The notes under the pieces were generated by a model that had not been told where the DNA came from, did not search any database, and saw only the letters and a list, made by a program, of their open reading frames with translations. Shown one piece after another: positions 1 through 7,330 of a DNA stretch of 34,395 bases. The number at the start of each line of letters is the position of its first letter. Position 1 is the stretch's first letter. The stretch is from SFDP01 sp051653625 (GTDB lineage: Bacteria > Bacillota > Clostridia > Lachnospirales > Lachnospiraceae), in contig JBOFWM010000014.1 in assembly GCA_051653625.1 (NCBI GenBank), positions 1 to 34,395 on the forward strand. Direction: 5' to 3'. The position numbers and the translations under genes were made by a program.

Positions 1-18
1 ATTAGTATCTAAATCCAT
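1..18 (-). CDS. Start of an unidentified gene running off the left edge
   Basis: Only the first six codons (M-D-L-D-T-N) are inside the window. The ATG is preceded by a good ribosome binding site (GAGGA, about 6 nt before the ATG) and by a well-formed sigma-A promoter at 55-83, so a real minus-strand gene probably begins here. Nothing can be said about the product. Confidence 0.4.
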
Positions 19-54
19 CGTAATTCCTCGCTTCTATCATTTACTACTGATTAT

Positions 55-83
55 ATTTTACTACGCTTGTTGACTATCGTCAA
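55..83 (-). promoter_or_regulatory. Sigma-A promoter of the left-edge gene, with an overlapping inverted repeat
   Basis: On the minus strand a -35 box TTGACG (78-83) and a -10 box TAAAAT (55-60) are separated by 17 nt. The -35 box is also the left arm of a perfect inverted repeat TTGAC-N4-GTCAA (70-83), a shape that could serve as an operator. Confidence 0.5.
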
Positions 84-102
84 GTGCTATCCATCTCCCA
101 CT

Positions 103-1014
103 TTAGAAGATGGGAGAATTTCGCACATTTAGGTTAAAATCAAAAACGGTATGCAAAGACTCTATTATTTGTTCCATTATTTTTAGAGTAGCTTCTTTAT
201 CTTTTTCCATTGTCATTAATTCTAATTCACAAGAGATTTCATGATACTTTCCCATCTCAAAGATACGTGCTAATTCTTTTTCTTTCTCTACAAAAAAACG
301 TGCCTTGTTTAATTTATTTTCTTTCATTGCCAATATATGCATATCAGTTAAAATCATATATAACATTTGATAGCTAGAATATAATAATTCTTCATATATT
401 TTATACGCTTCGTCTATTCGATTCGTTGCACCATAAATCATAGCTTGTTTTCTCTTTCTATCTGGATTATCTTTTGAACAATATGCTATGTATTCTTCTG
501 CCTTTTCGTACTGCTCTTTTCTAATGTGAAAATGAAATAAAGAATCTGCTGCTTTTGATCTTATTTCTTTTTCTTTACTATCTAGGACCCTTATATAATA
601 ACTGTTTATAATATCATCATATTCTTTTGTGTTATGTATTTCTTTCATCATACGATGTGAATCAAGTATTACAGTCACTTCCCAAATCAATATTTCACTA
701 TTTGGATATTGATTGATTTTATCTACTGCCCACTGGAACGATTCTTCATAAGATTTTGATTGTAATACTGCATCCAATTCATAGATAATTTCATCAATTT
801 CTTCTATGGTAGGTTCATTGTGAAAAGATAAAAGTTGGTCTGTTGTAATATCTAATAATCGAGAAATAGGCACGAGCAATGCAATATCTGGTTGTGAGTT
901 TCCATTTTCCCATTTATTTACCGCTGGCGCTGTGACACCAAGGCGCTTTGCCATCTCTTCTTGTGTCAATTTTTTTCTTTTTCTATTGATACGAATCACT
1001 TCTCCTATTTGCAT
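103..1014 (-). CDS. XRE-family transcriptional regulator with a helical repeat tail
   Basis: This 303-residue protein starts with a Cro/C1-type helix-turn-helix at about residues 5-60 (LTQEEMAKRLGVT, then AVNKWENG, the usual recognition helix). The remaining roughly 240 residues are helical and rich in Glu, Lys and Tyr, as in regulators with a tetratricopeptide-like sensor domain. Such proteins often bind a peptide or another protein, but no ligand can be named here. The ATG has a strong GGAGGAG site upstream and a promoter at 1053-1081. It is transcribed as a single gene, between the alcohol dehydrogenase terminator and another promoter. Its targets are unknown; the inverted repeat just downstream at 70-83 is one possible site. 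Confidence 0.8.
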   Translation of the reverse strand: MQIGEVIRINRKRKKLTQEEMAKRLGVTAPAVNKWENGNSQPDIALLVPISRLLDITTDQLLSFHNEPTIEEIDEIIYELDAVLQSKSYEESFQWAVDKINQYPNSEILIWEVTVILDSHRMMKEIHNTKEYDDIINSYYIRVLDSKEKEIRSKAADSLFHFHIRKEQYEKAEEYIAYCSKDNPDRKRKQAMIYGATNRIDEAYKIYEELLYSSYQMLYMILTDMHILAMKENKLNKARFFVEKEKELARIFEMGKYHEISCELELMTMEKDKEATLKIMEQIIESLHTVFDFNLNVRNSPIF

Positions 1015-1052
1015 ATTCTCCTCCTCTATTTACACACACTTTTTATACTTCT

Positions 1053-1081
1053 ATCATAACAAATGTTTTAATTCCTAACAA
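1053..1081 (-). promoter_or_regulatory. Sigma-A promoter of the XRE regulator gene
   Basis: Minus strand TTGTTA (1076-1081), a 17-nt spacer, then TATGAT (1053-1058). It lies about 40 nt upstream of the regulator's ATG and just beyond the alcohol dehydrogenase terminator. Confidence 0.55.
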
Positions 1082-1103
1082 TTGAACAGAAAGAATATCT
1101 TTT

Positions 1104-1135
1104 AAAAAAAGACCTACGTTGTAAAACGTAAGTCT
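1104..1135 (-). terminator. Intrinsic terminator after the alcohol dehydrogenase gene
   Basis: A nine-base-pair stem (AGACTTACG pairing with CGTAGGTCT, one G-U) with an 8-nt loop is followed on the minus strand by seven T residues. It begins 9 nt after the alcohol dehydrogenase stop codon. Confidence 0.85.
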
Positions 1136-1143
1136 CTTATATT

Positions 1144-2319
1144 CTATAACATATTTCTATAAATCTGCTGAACATCCGTTTCAGACAACGAAACAAATCC
1201 TCCAACATATCCAGTATTTACATCCCCATAACAACAATTATGAGCAAGTGTTTCTATGTCTTCTTCTTTTCCACCAAATTCTGTAATTGTTCTAGGCATC
1301 CCAAGACTTGTTAGAAATTGAGACAATGCATCAATTCCATTTTCTGCAGTCTTTGCCGGATTATTATAATCCATTTCGCATCCCCATACTCTAACGGCAA
1401 TTTGAGCAAAACGCATTACATTATGATGCATGGTATAACGAAATACTGCTGGCATTACTACAGCAAGACCTGCTCCATGCGCACAGTCGTAAAGTGCTGA
1501 TAACTCGTGTTCAATTTCATGACTTGCCCAATCCTGACTTCTTCCTACTCCACAAGAATTGTTATGTGCCATCATTCCTGCCCACATAATATTTGCTCTT
1601 GCTTGGTAATGGTTTGGATTTTCTATTACCCTTGGTCCCTCATGCTTCATTGCAAGCATAAGCCCTTCAATCATTCGATCGGTTGTTTCAACCTCTTCTG
1701 TATTTGTTAAATAACGTTCATATAAATGTGCAATAATATCTGCAATTCCACATGCTGTTTGATAAGCTGGTAACGATTGTGTTAATTCAGGATTCAATAT
1801 AGAAAATACTGGTCTATATGCTGGACCAGAAGCACCCCTTTTAAACATGCCTTCTTCCTTTGTAATTACGGAATCAGGAGACCCTTCACTACCCGCTGCT
1901 GCTATCGTTAGAACCGTTCCAATTGGCAATGCTTTTGTTACTTCCTTTCCTTCATAAAAATCCCAGAAATCACCATCATATACGGCTCCTGCAGCAATAG
2001 CTTTAGCAGAATCGATAGTAGAACCACCACCAACAGCTAAAATAAAATCAATCCCCTCTTTTTTGCAAAGTTCTATTCCTTCATAAACTAAACCACTTCT
2101 TGGATTAGGCATTGCTCCACCTAATTCTACAAAAGATATTTGGACTTCTGATAAAGATTCTTTTACTCTATCTAAAAGTCCTGATCGAACAACAGAACCA
2201 CCACCATAGTGAATTAGTACTTTTGTTCCCCCAAACTGTTTTACTAATTTTCCTGTGTTCTTTTCCGTTTCTTTCCCAAACTCAAAACAAGTTGGTGCAT
2301 AAAAAGTAAAGTTTTCCAT
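1144..2319 (-). CDS. Iron-containing alcohol dehydrogenase, butanol dehydrogenase type
   Basis: The 391-residue protein belongs to the Fe-dependent (group III) alcohol dehydrogenases, which interconvert aldehydes and primary alcohols with NAD(P)H, typically as the last step of fermentation. The nucleotide-binding segment AVGGGSTIDSAKAIA lies near residues 95-110. The metal ligands are visible as the Asp and His of GIADIIAHLYE near residue 195 and two His in the SHEIEHELSALYDCAHGAG segment near residues 265-280. A TTG fifteen bases upstream is in frame but lies inside the Shine-Dalgarno sequence GGAGGA, so the ATG at 2319 (M-E-N-F) is the better start. It has its own promoter and terminator and is therefore monocistronic. 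The substrate cannot be fixed; the family match is strong. Confidence 0.9.
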   Translation of the reverse strand: MENFTFYAPTCFEFGKETEKNTGKLVKQFGGTKVLIHYGGGSVVRSGLLDRVKESLSEVQISFVELGGAMPNPRSGLVYEGIELCKKEGIDFILAVGGGSTIDSAKAIAAGAVYDGDFWDFYEGKEVTKALPIGTVLTIAAAGSEGSPDSVITKEEGMFKRGASGPAYRPVFSILNPELTQSLPAYQTACGIADIIAHLYERYLTNTEEVETTDRMIEGLMLAMKHEGPRVIENPNHYQARANIMWAGMMAHNNSCGVGRSQDWASHEIEHELSALYDCAHGAGLAVVMPAVFRYTMHHNVMRFAQIAVRVWGCEMDYNNPAKTAENGIDALSQFLTSLGMPRTITEFGGKEEDIETLAHNCCYGDVNTGYVGGFVSLSETDVQQIYRNML

Positions 2320-2402
2320 GTACATTTCCTCCAATTTTTGTTTATTACGAATTCTTCCCGTTTTAAACCTTCTCTCAAAACTTAATGTTTTCGTATTGTT
2401 TT

Positions 2403-2431
2403 ATTATAAACATAATTGAACGATTAAACAA
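2403..2431 (-). promoter_or_regulatory. Promoter of the alcohol dehydrogenase gene, with a dyad over the -35 box
   Basis: Minus strand TTGTTT (2426-2431), a 17-nt spacer and a perfect TATAAT (2403-2408). The -35 region carries an imperfect palindrome, AATTG...CAATT at 2414-2433, which overlaps the polymerase site and could be an operator. Confidence 0.65.
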
Positions 2432-2447
2432 TTAAAAAAGAATGAAC

Positions 2448-3737
2448 TTAAAATTGATTTTTTTGTTTTTTATAAAGAATTAAAATAAGCACAAACGTTA
2501 TTGTTTCGGAGGTAAGAAAGGAAAGCCATATTCCAGTCATTCCAAATACCTTTGATAACACGATTGCACAACTAATAATCGCGATTGCTCCTCGAGAAAT
2601 GGATCCAATTAGCGCAATCATTCCTTTGTCTATTGCTGCAAAATAAGATACTAAGTAAATATTAACACATGCTACTATAAATCCGAGAAAATATAATCGC
2701 ATTCCAACAAAAGCATACTGATATAATTCAATATTATCATCGCTGTTAAATACACCAATAAGTGTATCCGTTAATCCCCAAATAATTGCTAACACAATAG
2801 CCATTACGGATAAGGAAATTGTAATACCCCATTTCAAAAGTTGTTTCAACTGCTTTTGATTACCATGTCCATAATTTTCGCTCACTAATGGTTGACTTCC
2901 TTGCGCAATTCCATTAAAAATAGACATAACCACTAATGCAATATTGGCAATTACACCATAGGCTGCAATACCAATATTTCCAACTAGCGATAAAATTAAT
3001 GTATTAAATGTAATGGTTGTTATTGCTGCTGTTATTTCACCTACAAAAGCTGGAACTCCAAATTGGCAAGTAGTAATATATCCCTTTATACTTGGAAGCT
3101 TCCACTTAAATGTAATATTATTATTTGCTTTTAAAAAATGTATGGAACATAAAAGCATTGTTACAATAGGACTAATCGCTGTCGCCAAAGCTGCACCTGT
3201 AAGACCTAAGTTTAAAGGAAACATTAGAATATAATCGAATACTACATTGAATAAACTAGCAGCAATAGATGCAAACATTGCGATTTTAGGTGCATTGTCA
3301 TTTCTTAAAAATGAAGTAAATGTAAAATTAGTCATAAATAATGGCGTTGCAAATAATATAATTCGTACATAATTTGTACCTAATAAAAGCAATTCGTTAT
3401 TTGCACCCATAATTACTAATACTTTTTCTGGTGATAGAATCCCTAACATGATAAAGGGAATGCTTAAAATCATACACCAAGATACCGATTGTGTGAAAAA
3501 ATAACTTGTATTCTCACAACGTGCTTTTTTAATGGAAAATTGAATGGCTGATCCAATTCCTGTCATCGAACCAATTGCAAAAATCAAACCAAATAGAGGC
3601 AATATTAAATTTAATACTGCTAGTCCATTTGCTCCTGAATGCAATGAAATAAAGAAAGTATCTGCAAGAATATAGATGGATATTCCAATCATTGCAAATA
3701 CATTTTGTACAATATATTTGGTAAATTTTTTTAACAT
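2448..3737 (-). CDS. MATE-family multidrug/sodium antiporter
   Basis: This 429-residue protein has about twelve hydrophobic segments arranged as two similar halves, as in the multi-antimicrobial extrusion family. Family features include the N-terminal helix with I-Y-I-L-A-D-T-F-F near residue 20, the pattern RNDNAPKIAM near residue 145, and NGIAQGSQPLVSENYGHGN near residue 270. Such pumps expel cationic drugs or metabolites in exchange for Na+ or H+. The ATG at 3737 is the first in frame after a TAA and lies 11 nt from a GAGGAG site. A closer ATG in another frame starts only a three-codon ORF. A leader of about 140 nt with a 20-codon ORF precedes the gene. No hairpin is evident between this gene and the alcohol dehydrogenase promoter. 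Confidence 0.88.
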   Translation of the reverse strand: MLKKFTKYIVQNVFAMIGISIYILADTFFISLHSGANGLAVLNLILPLFGLIFAIGSMTGIGSAIQFSIKKARCENTSYFFTQSVSWCMILSIPFIMLGILSPEKVLVIMGANNELLLLGTNYVRIILFATPLFMTNFTFTSFLRNDNAPKIAMFASIAASLFNVVFDYILMFPLNLGLTGAALATAISPIVTMLLCSIHFLKANNNITFKWKLPSIKGYITTCQFGVPAFVGEITAAITTITFNTLILSLVGNIGIAAYGVIANIALVVMSIFNGIAQGSQPLVSENYGHGNQKQLKQLLKWGITISLSVMAIVLAIIWGLTDTLIGVFNSDDNIELYQYAFVGMRLYFLGFIVACVNIYLVSYFAAIDKGMIALIGSISRGAIAIISCAIVLSKVFGMTGIWLSFLTSETITFVLILILYKKQKNQF

Positions 3738-3767
3738 GACATTTTAAACTCCTCTTCAATAAAAAGA

Positions 3768-3830
3768 TCAATAAAGTACTCTTTTCATTGATGGATCTAA
3801 GATTGGTATCATTCGCTTATTTAAAATCAT
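3768..3830 (-). CDS. Possible 20-residue leader peptide ORF upstream of the MATE gene
   Basis: In the MATE leader an ATG about 10 nt after AAGGGA opens a 20-codon frame (MILNKRMIPILDPSMKRVLY) that stops 30 nt before the MATE start. Its last codons and stop lie in a pair of alternative hairpins: the segment at 3781-3791 can pair with 3767-3776, which contains the ORF's end, or with 3756-3766, which abuts the MATE ribosome binding site at 3749-3754. This arrangement resembles drug-responsive leader peptides, but expression is unproven and I do not recognise the peptide. Confidence 0.35.
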   Translation of the reverse strand: MILNKRMIPILDPSMKRVLY

Positions 3831-3883
3831 TATTCTTTCATCCCTTATGTTTTTCTTTCTCAATATATGTAATTACTTCTGAA

Positions 3884-3912
3884 AGTATACCATCTTTAAA
3901 TCATATCATCAA
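3884..3912 (-). promoter_or_regulatory. Sigma-A promoter of the MATE gene
   Basis: Minus strand TTGATG (3907-3912), a 17-nt spacer and TATACT (3884-3889). The implied transcription start near 3877 gives a leader of about 140 nt before the MATE ATG. Together with the leader ORF and the terminator at 3915-3946, this accounts for the gene-free stretch 3738-4052. Confidence 0.65.
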
Positions 3913-3914
3913 CC

Positions 3915-3946
3915 AAAAAAAGCTCTTAGGAAAAACCCTAGAAGCT
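3915..3946 (-). terminator. Intrinsic terminator between the toxin remnant and the MATE gene
   Basis: A ten-base-pair stem (3921-3930 with 3937-3946, one mismatch and one G-U) with an A-rich loop is followed on the minus strand by a run of seven T. It lies about 105 nt after the toxin remnant's stop codon, and its T-run ends 2 nt before the MATE -35 box. Confidence 0.7.
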
Positions 3947-4052
3947 TTGACTTATTATATAGTATAAATTGGTTCAATTTATATTTCTATTCTTCTATTT
4001 TGCTTCCTATATTTCTGGTTTACAGATTTTTTGTAGCCAAAATATAGTCAGT

Positions 4053-4360
4053 TTATTTTTCTAATCCCTGTAATTTCTTCAATATGGACAGCACATCTGG
4101 CTGTGTTGGTGTAAACTTCACACCACGTTTTAGCATTGCCAATACTTTGCGTGCCTTTTGCTCGATAATCTCTGCTGTATGTTCACTTGTCAAAATCAAA
4201 TGATTGCCAGCTATGGTGTACTCACGTTCTATATACTTCTCCGTTATTGGGAACATATCCTGAATAAGAAAAGCACTTTCACGACTATCATCCAATAAAT
4301 CCCTGTTGTTGTATACTCAAAAAATTTGTCTTTTATAATATAGAATCCAGTTTCTCTCAT
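4053..4360 (-). pseudogene. Decayed type III toxin gene (CptN-like endoribonuclease remnant)
   Basis: Type III toxins of the ToxN/AbiQ/CptN superfamily are endoribonucleases held inactive by a repeated RNA. From the ATG at 4360 (GAGG 6 nt upstream) the frame reads RETGFYIIKDKFFE, then at once YTTTGIYWM. It then shifts frame and resumes at 4295 as DDSRESAFLIQDMFPI, ending with FTPTQPDVLSILKKL. These three pieces match, from memory of the family, the start, middle and C-terminal end of CptN-like proteins of about 150 residues. Roughly 20 residues appear lost after KDKFFE, and a larger piece with a frameshift after IYWM. The original frame reaches a stop soon after the shift. An antitoxin repeat and terminator lie directly upstream, which strongly supports the identification. 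The product is presumably inactive. Confidence 0.72.
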
Positions 4361-4377
4361 TCTTGTCCTCACTATGT

Positions 4378-4407
4378 AAAAAGTCCCTCGCCTTTCGGCG
4401 AAGGACT
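4378..4407 (-). terminator. Terminator between antitoxin repeat and toxin remnant
   Basis: An eleven-base-pair stem with a GAAA tetraloop (4382-4392 with 4397-4407, one G-U pair) is followed on the minus strand by T residues. It lies between the repeat RNA and the toxin ATG, where type III systems carry a leaky terminator that sets the ratio of antitoxin RNA to toxin mRNA. Confidence 0.88.
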
Positions 4408-4460
4408 AAACTTTCGACCCAACCATTTATATCCCGCATATCGGTCAGCGGTAAACTTTC
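4403..4460 (-). ncRNA. CptI-like antitoxin RNA: one full 45-nt repeat plus a partial copy
   Basis: Reading the minus strand, a unit of exactly 45 nt runs from 4460 to 4416. It is followed by the first nine bases of the next copy (GAAAGTTTA, 4415-4407), which merge into the terminator stem. Within the unit, CCGC (4451-4448) can pair with GCGG (4437-4434). The loop between them contains GACC (4446-4443), which can pair with GGTC at the unit's end or with GGTT before it, giving an H-type pseudoknot. Type III antitoxins are tandem repeats of about this size that fold as pseudoknots. A matched promoter lies upstream and a terminator downstream. The assignment to CptI rests on the linked toxin remnant. 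Confidence 0.72.
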
Positions 4461-4471
4461 TTTGTACTCTA

Positions 4472-4500
4472 ATACTAACAAGTGCAAAGCAGAAAGTCAA
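4472..4500 (-). promoter_or_regulatory. Promoter of the antitoxin RNA
   Basis: Minus strand TTGACT (4495-4500), a 17-nt spacer and TAGTAT (4472-4477). The predicted start falls a few bases before the 45-nt repeat, as expected for a short repeat RNA. Confidence 0.62.
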
Positions 4501-4597
4501 GAAACTCTATTAACATTTTATGTTCTGTTTTGTATTTTATTCAAACTCAGCAAGTTCCTTACTATTGCTATACACATTTCCAACCCTACTAATAGCT

Positions 4598-5701
4598 CTA
4601 TTGAACTTGAAATTTTCTATATGTTCGATGCCCCATTACAATGCAAACAACAAATACCGCAAATGCAATCGAAACTGGGATAAACCATATGCTACTGATA
4701 TCCCACACAATTTCTCTCATAATAAGAAAGATTGGTGTACCTGATATAAATAAATAAGCAAATCCCCCAATGAAAATTCTTATCAGTACTGGTAATCCCC
4801 AACATACCAACGACATTACTACAGAATGGAATGAATTTGCGAAATGTGCGGACACCCATAATGTTATTGCACATAATACAAGTAACGCCATTAAAGCTAA
4901 CATCACTGTATACATTGCATATTTTATCGTAGGAATAAATGTAACTGCATTACTTAAAAACAATTTTTCCTCTATCAGTCCAATTGGAACATTAGCCCCA
5001 TCCAAACCATACACCATATTGCACAAAAGCAATGATACAATTACAATTGCTAAGTATACTCCTATTGTTAAAGTAAATGATGCAAATATCTTAGCTCGTA
5101 TATCTTTTCTTTTTCCTTCTTCTGTTGTAAAAATAATTTGAAGCATTCCCGTTTGGCTTTCATCTGAAAAAACAACCGATACTCCAAGAATTACAAGTAT
5201 GCTTCCCAAAACCATTCCCATTTGAAACACCTCAAAGAAAACATTCCATCCCTTTGTATAATACAGCGCCGCATCCTGCCCCGTTATTTCTTTGATTTTC
5301 CCTATATCTGTTTGAGCCATTTGGTAGACTTTTGTTGCTATTTTGTAATCGTTCCAATCCCTCAAATAGCCATCTGAAAGATAACACATAATAAAATCAT
5401 TTAAATAATTCGAATCTTGAAAACCAGGATAATCTTCCTCTACTACCTGTGGAAAACCATACTTTTCAACAATGAGAGCTATTTTCTCATCCGTTAGAAC
5501 TCCTTCCACTTCTTTTGTAATCTTTCGATCCTGTTGGACTGCCTCATATCCTTTGCATAAATTGTCAGATACAGTTGATCTTTCCTCTCCAACTTCTACG
5601 AACCATAAAAACAAGAGCAGTATGCACACAGAAATAATAACTCCAATTATAAAATAACTTTTATGTATCAACTTATATAATTCTTCTTTATACAGTCTCA
5701 T
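4598..5701 (-). CDS. ABC-2 type transporter permease subunit
   Basis: This 367-residue membrane protein is the membrane partner of the ATPase encoded just upstream. It has an N-terminal helix at about residues 14-37, a large extracytoplasmic loop of roughly 120 residues, and then five more hydrophobic segments in the C-terminal half (for example VLGSILVILGVSVVF and VYLAIVIVSLLLC). This is the layout of ABC-2 exporters of peptides or antibiotics. The ATG at 5701 (M-R-L-Y-K-E-E) follows a GAGAGGTGG site and overlaps the ATPase gene by 14 nt; a start further upstream would lie deep inside that gene. The substrate is unknown. With an ECF sigma factor in the operon, a role in envelope stress or peptide resistance is an inference. 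Confidence 0.8.
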   Translation of the reverse strand: MRLYKEELYKLIHKSYFIIGVIISVCILLLFLWFVEVGEERSTVSDNLCKGYEAVQQDRKITKEVEGVLTDEKIALIVEKYGFPQVVEEDYPGFQDSNYLNDFIMCYLSDGYLRDWNDYKIATKVYQMAQTDIGKIKEITGQDAALYYTKGWNVFFEVFQMGMVLGSILVILGVSVVFSDESQTGMLQIIFTTEEGKRKDIRAKIFASFTLTIGVYLAIVIVSLLLCNMVYGLDGANVPIGLIEEKLFLSNAVTFIPTIKYAMYTVMLALMALLVLCAITLWVSAHFANSFHSVVMSLVCWGLPVLIRIFIGGFAYLFISGTPIFLIMREIVWDISSIWFIPVSIAFAVFVVCIVMGHRTYRKFQVQ

Positions 5702-6578
5702 GCCAACCACCTCTCTGTATTTGTGCATAATATAAATACACATCTTCCAATGTTTGTTCTTGCAATACAGCATCTACCACAGGCTTTTCTTTCGATACAA
5801 TCCGCAGTTCTACTTCATCTTCATGATTTCTCAAATTGCTTACGATATACTTTTTGTTTAATTCTGTCGCTTTTTTCTCATCTACAATACATTTCCAGAC
5901 ACAGTCTCTAACTGTCGCCATCAATTCTTCTGCTGTTCCCATTTGAATAATATTCCCCTGATTCATGATTAAAACCTCATCTGCAATATATTCAATATCT
6001 GATACTATGTGAGTTGATAAAATAACAATCCTATTTTTCCCTAATGAACTGATAATGTTTCGGAAGCGTACACGTTCACTTGGATCTAAGCCTGCAGTTG
6101 GTTCATCCAAAATCAATATCTGTGGATCATTTAGAAGTGCCTGTGCAATTCCAACCCGTCTTAACATTCCCCCTGAAAATGTCTTCAATTTGTTATTCCT
6201 TACTTCATATAAATCTACCATTTTCAGTAACTCATCAATTCTATTTTGAGCATATTCTATGGGTAATGCTTTTAATGATGCAATATAGTTTAAGAATCGA
6301 TAAGCACTGAAATCCCTATAAAAGCCAAAATTTTGCGGCAAATACCCAAGATATCTCCGATACTCTCCTCCCATCTCTTCAATTTCAATTTCATCACAAA
6401 AAACTTGTCCTTGTGTTGGCTTCAAAATATTACATATAATCCTCATCAGTGTTGTTTTGCCAGCTCCATTTTCTCCTAGTAATCCATATACTCCTGTACC
6501 AAAACACAGATTTATATTTTGAAGTGCCATCTTTCCCTGAAAACTTTTCTGTATATTTACTAATTTTAGTTCATGCAT
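5688..6578 (-). CDS. ABC transporter ATP-binding subunit
   Basis: The 296-residue protein powers the adjacent permease. The Walker A motif GENGAGKTT is near residue 36, the Q-loop LPQNFGFY near residue 79, the signature FSGGMLRRVGIAQAL near residue 133, Walker B ILILDEPTAGLD near residue 155, and the switch His in STHIVSD near residue 187. The last 70 or so residues form the accessory region common in exporters of the CcmA/BcrA type. The gene overlaps the preceding membrane protein gene by 13 nt and the permease by 14 nt, indicating translational coupling. All catalytic motifs are intact. The transported molecule cannot be named. Confidence 0.9.
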   Translation of the reverse strand: MHELKLVNIQKSFQGKMALQNINLCFGTGVYGLLGENGAGKTTLMRIICNILKPTQGQVFCDEIEIEEMGGEYRRYLGYLPQNFGFYRDFSAYRFLNYIASLKALPIEYAQNRIDELLKMVDLYEVRNNKLKTFSGGMLRRVGIAQALLNDPQILILDEPTAGLDPSERVRFRNIISSLGKNRIVILSTHIVSDIEYIADEVLIMNQGNIIQMGTAEELMATVRDCVWKCIVDEKKATELNKKYIVSNLRNHEDEVELRIVSKEKPVVDAVLQEQTLEDVYLYYAQIQRGGWHETV

Positions 6579-7330
6579 AATATTTCGCCCTTTCCAATCT
6601 CATAAAATAGGTTTCTAATTTGGCTCTTTAACAATGCTATGCCAATAAGAAAAGCCAATATCCATATGGCTATTGCTGATGTCGAATAAATCCATGGAAT
6701 CATTGAAATTACAGAGAATGCTATACTGGCAAATATTCCAACAACAAAAATCATATAAGAACTTTGGCGTCCTACTTTTGTAATCAGTACCAATAAGCAA
6801 CAACATAATGTTAATACATACGGAACAAATACATATAATCCTGCTTGAAAAAACATCATGTTCCATTTAGCACCTACCAGAATGGTTACAATCATCAAAA
6901 CTGCCAGACTTATTATCCCATGACTAATTAATTGAAATGCAACCCCCTGCTTCACATTAAAATAGCAGCTTTCCTCTAATTCCGATAATCTGGATGAAAA
7001 AATATTACTTACTCCAACCAATGAAAGCATACTTAATATTGCTGAAAAAAAACAACTTGATGCAATTACTTCCCTATTTTTCCATCCAAATTCACTAAAG
7101 AAAGCAATCAATACCATAATAACCAAACTACCCACTATACTTCCTACCAATGATGTTTTATGCATATATATGAATTGGTTTTTTATAATTATTTTTTTAT
7201 CATATAATAATATTTTTTTTCTATTAATCTCCTCGTTTAAAAAGCATAAGGTCTTTTCCTTACGTTCAGCATCAATACAAATATTATTTTCTGATTCTCG
7301 AAACATTTCTCTCAACTGCTTATCTTTCAT
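6566..7330 (-). CDS. Six-helix membrane protein, possibly an anti-sigma or transporter partner
   Basis: I do not recognise a named family for this 254-residue protein. It has about 60 charged N-terminal residues that are probably cytoplasmic, then about six hydrophobic segments (for example VGSIVGSLVIMVLIAFF, GIISLAVLMIVTILV and AIAIWILAFLIGIALL). It sits directly after the sigma factor, overlapping it by 11 nt, and directly before the ABC ATPase. ECF sigma factors are often followed by a membrane anti-sigma factor, so the soluble N-terminus might bind the sigma factor. It could equally be a second permease subunit. No zinc-binding anti-sigma motif (H-x3-C-x2-C) is visible. Confidence 0.7.
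   Translation of the reverse strand: MKDKQLREMFRESENNICIDAERKEKTLCFLNEEINRKKILLYDKKIIIKNQFIYMHKTSLVGSIVGSLVIMVLIAFFSEFGWKNREVIASSCFFSAILSMLSLVGVSNIFSSRLSELEESCYFNVKQGVAFQLISHGIISLAVLMIVTILVGAKWNMMFFQAGLYVFVPYVLTLCCCLLVLITKVGRQSSYMIFVVGIFASIAFSVISMIPWIYSTSAIAIWILAFLIGIALLKSQIRNLFYEIGKGEILCMN

Noticed and set aside
96..117. Intrinsic terminator of the XRE regulator gene
   Set aside because: CTCCCA and TGGGAG form a 6-bp stem at the stop codon, but no T run follows on the minus strand.
2403..2433. Full Rex operator at the alcohol dehydrogenase promoter
   Set aside because: The spacing and inner bases differ from TTGTTAA-N4-TTAACAA, so it is listed only as a weak possibility.
4363..4744. Two overlapping plus-strand frames of 106 and 74 codons
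   Set aside because: They lie antisense to the antitoxin repeat, its terminator and the 3' end of the ABC permease gene, lack ribosome sites and show no recognisable domain.
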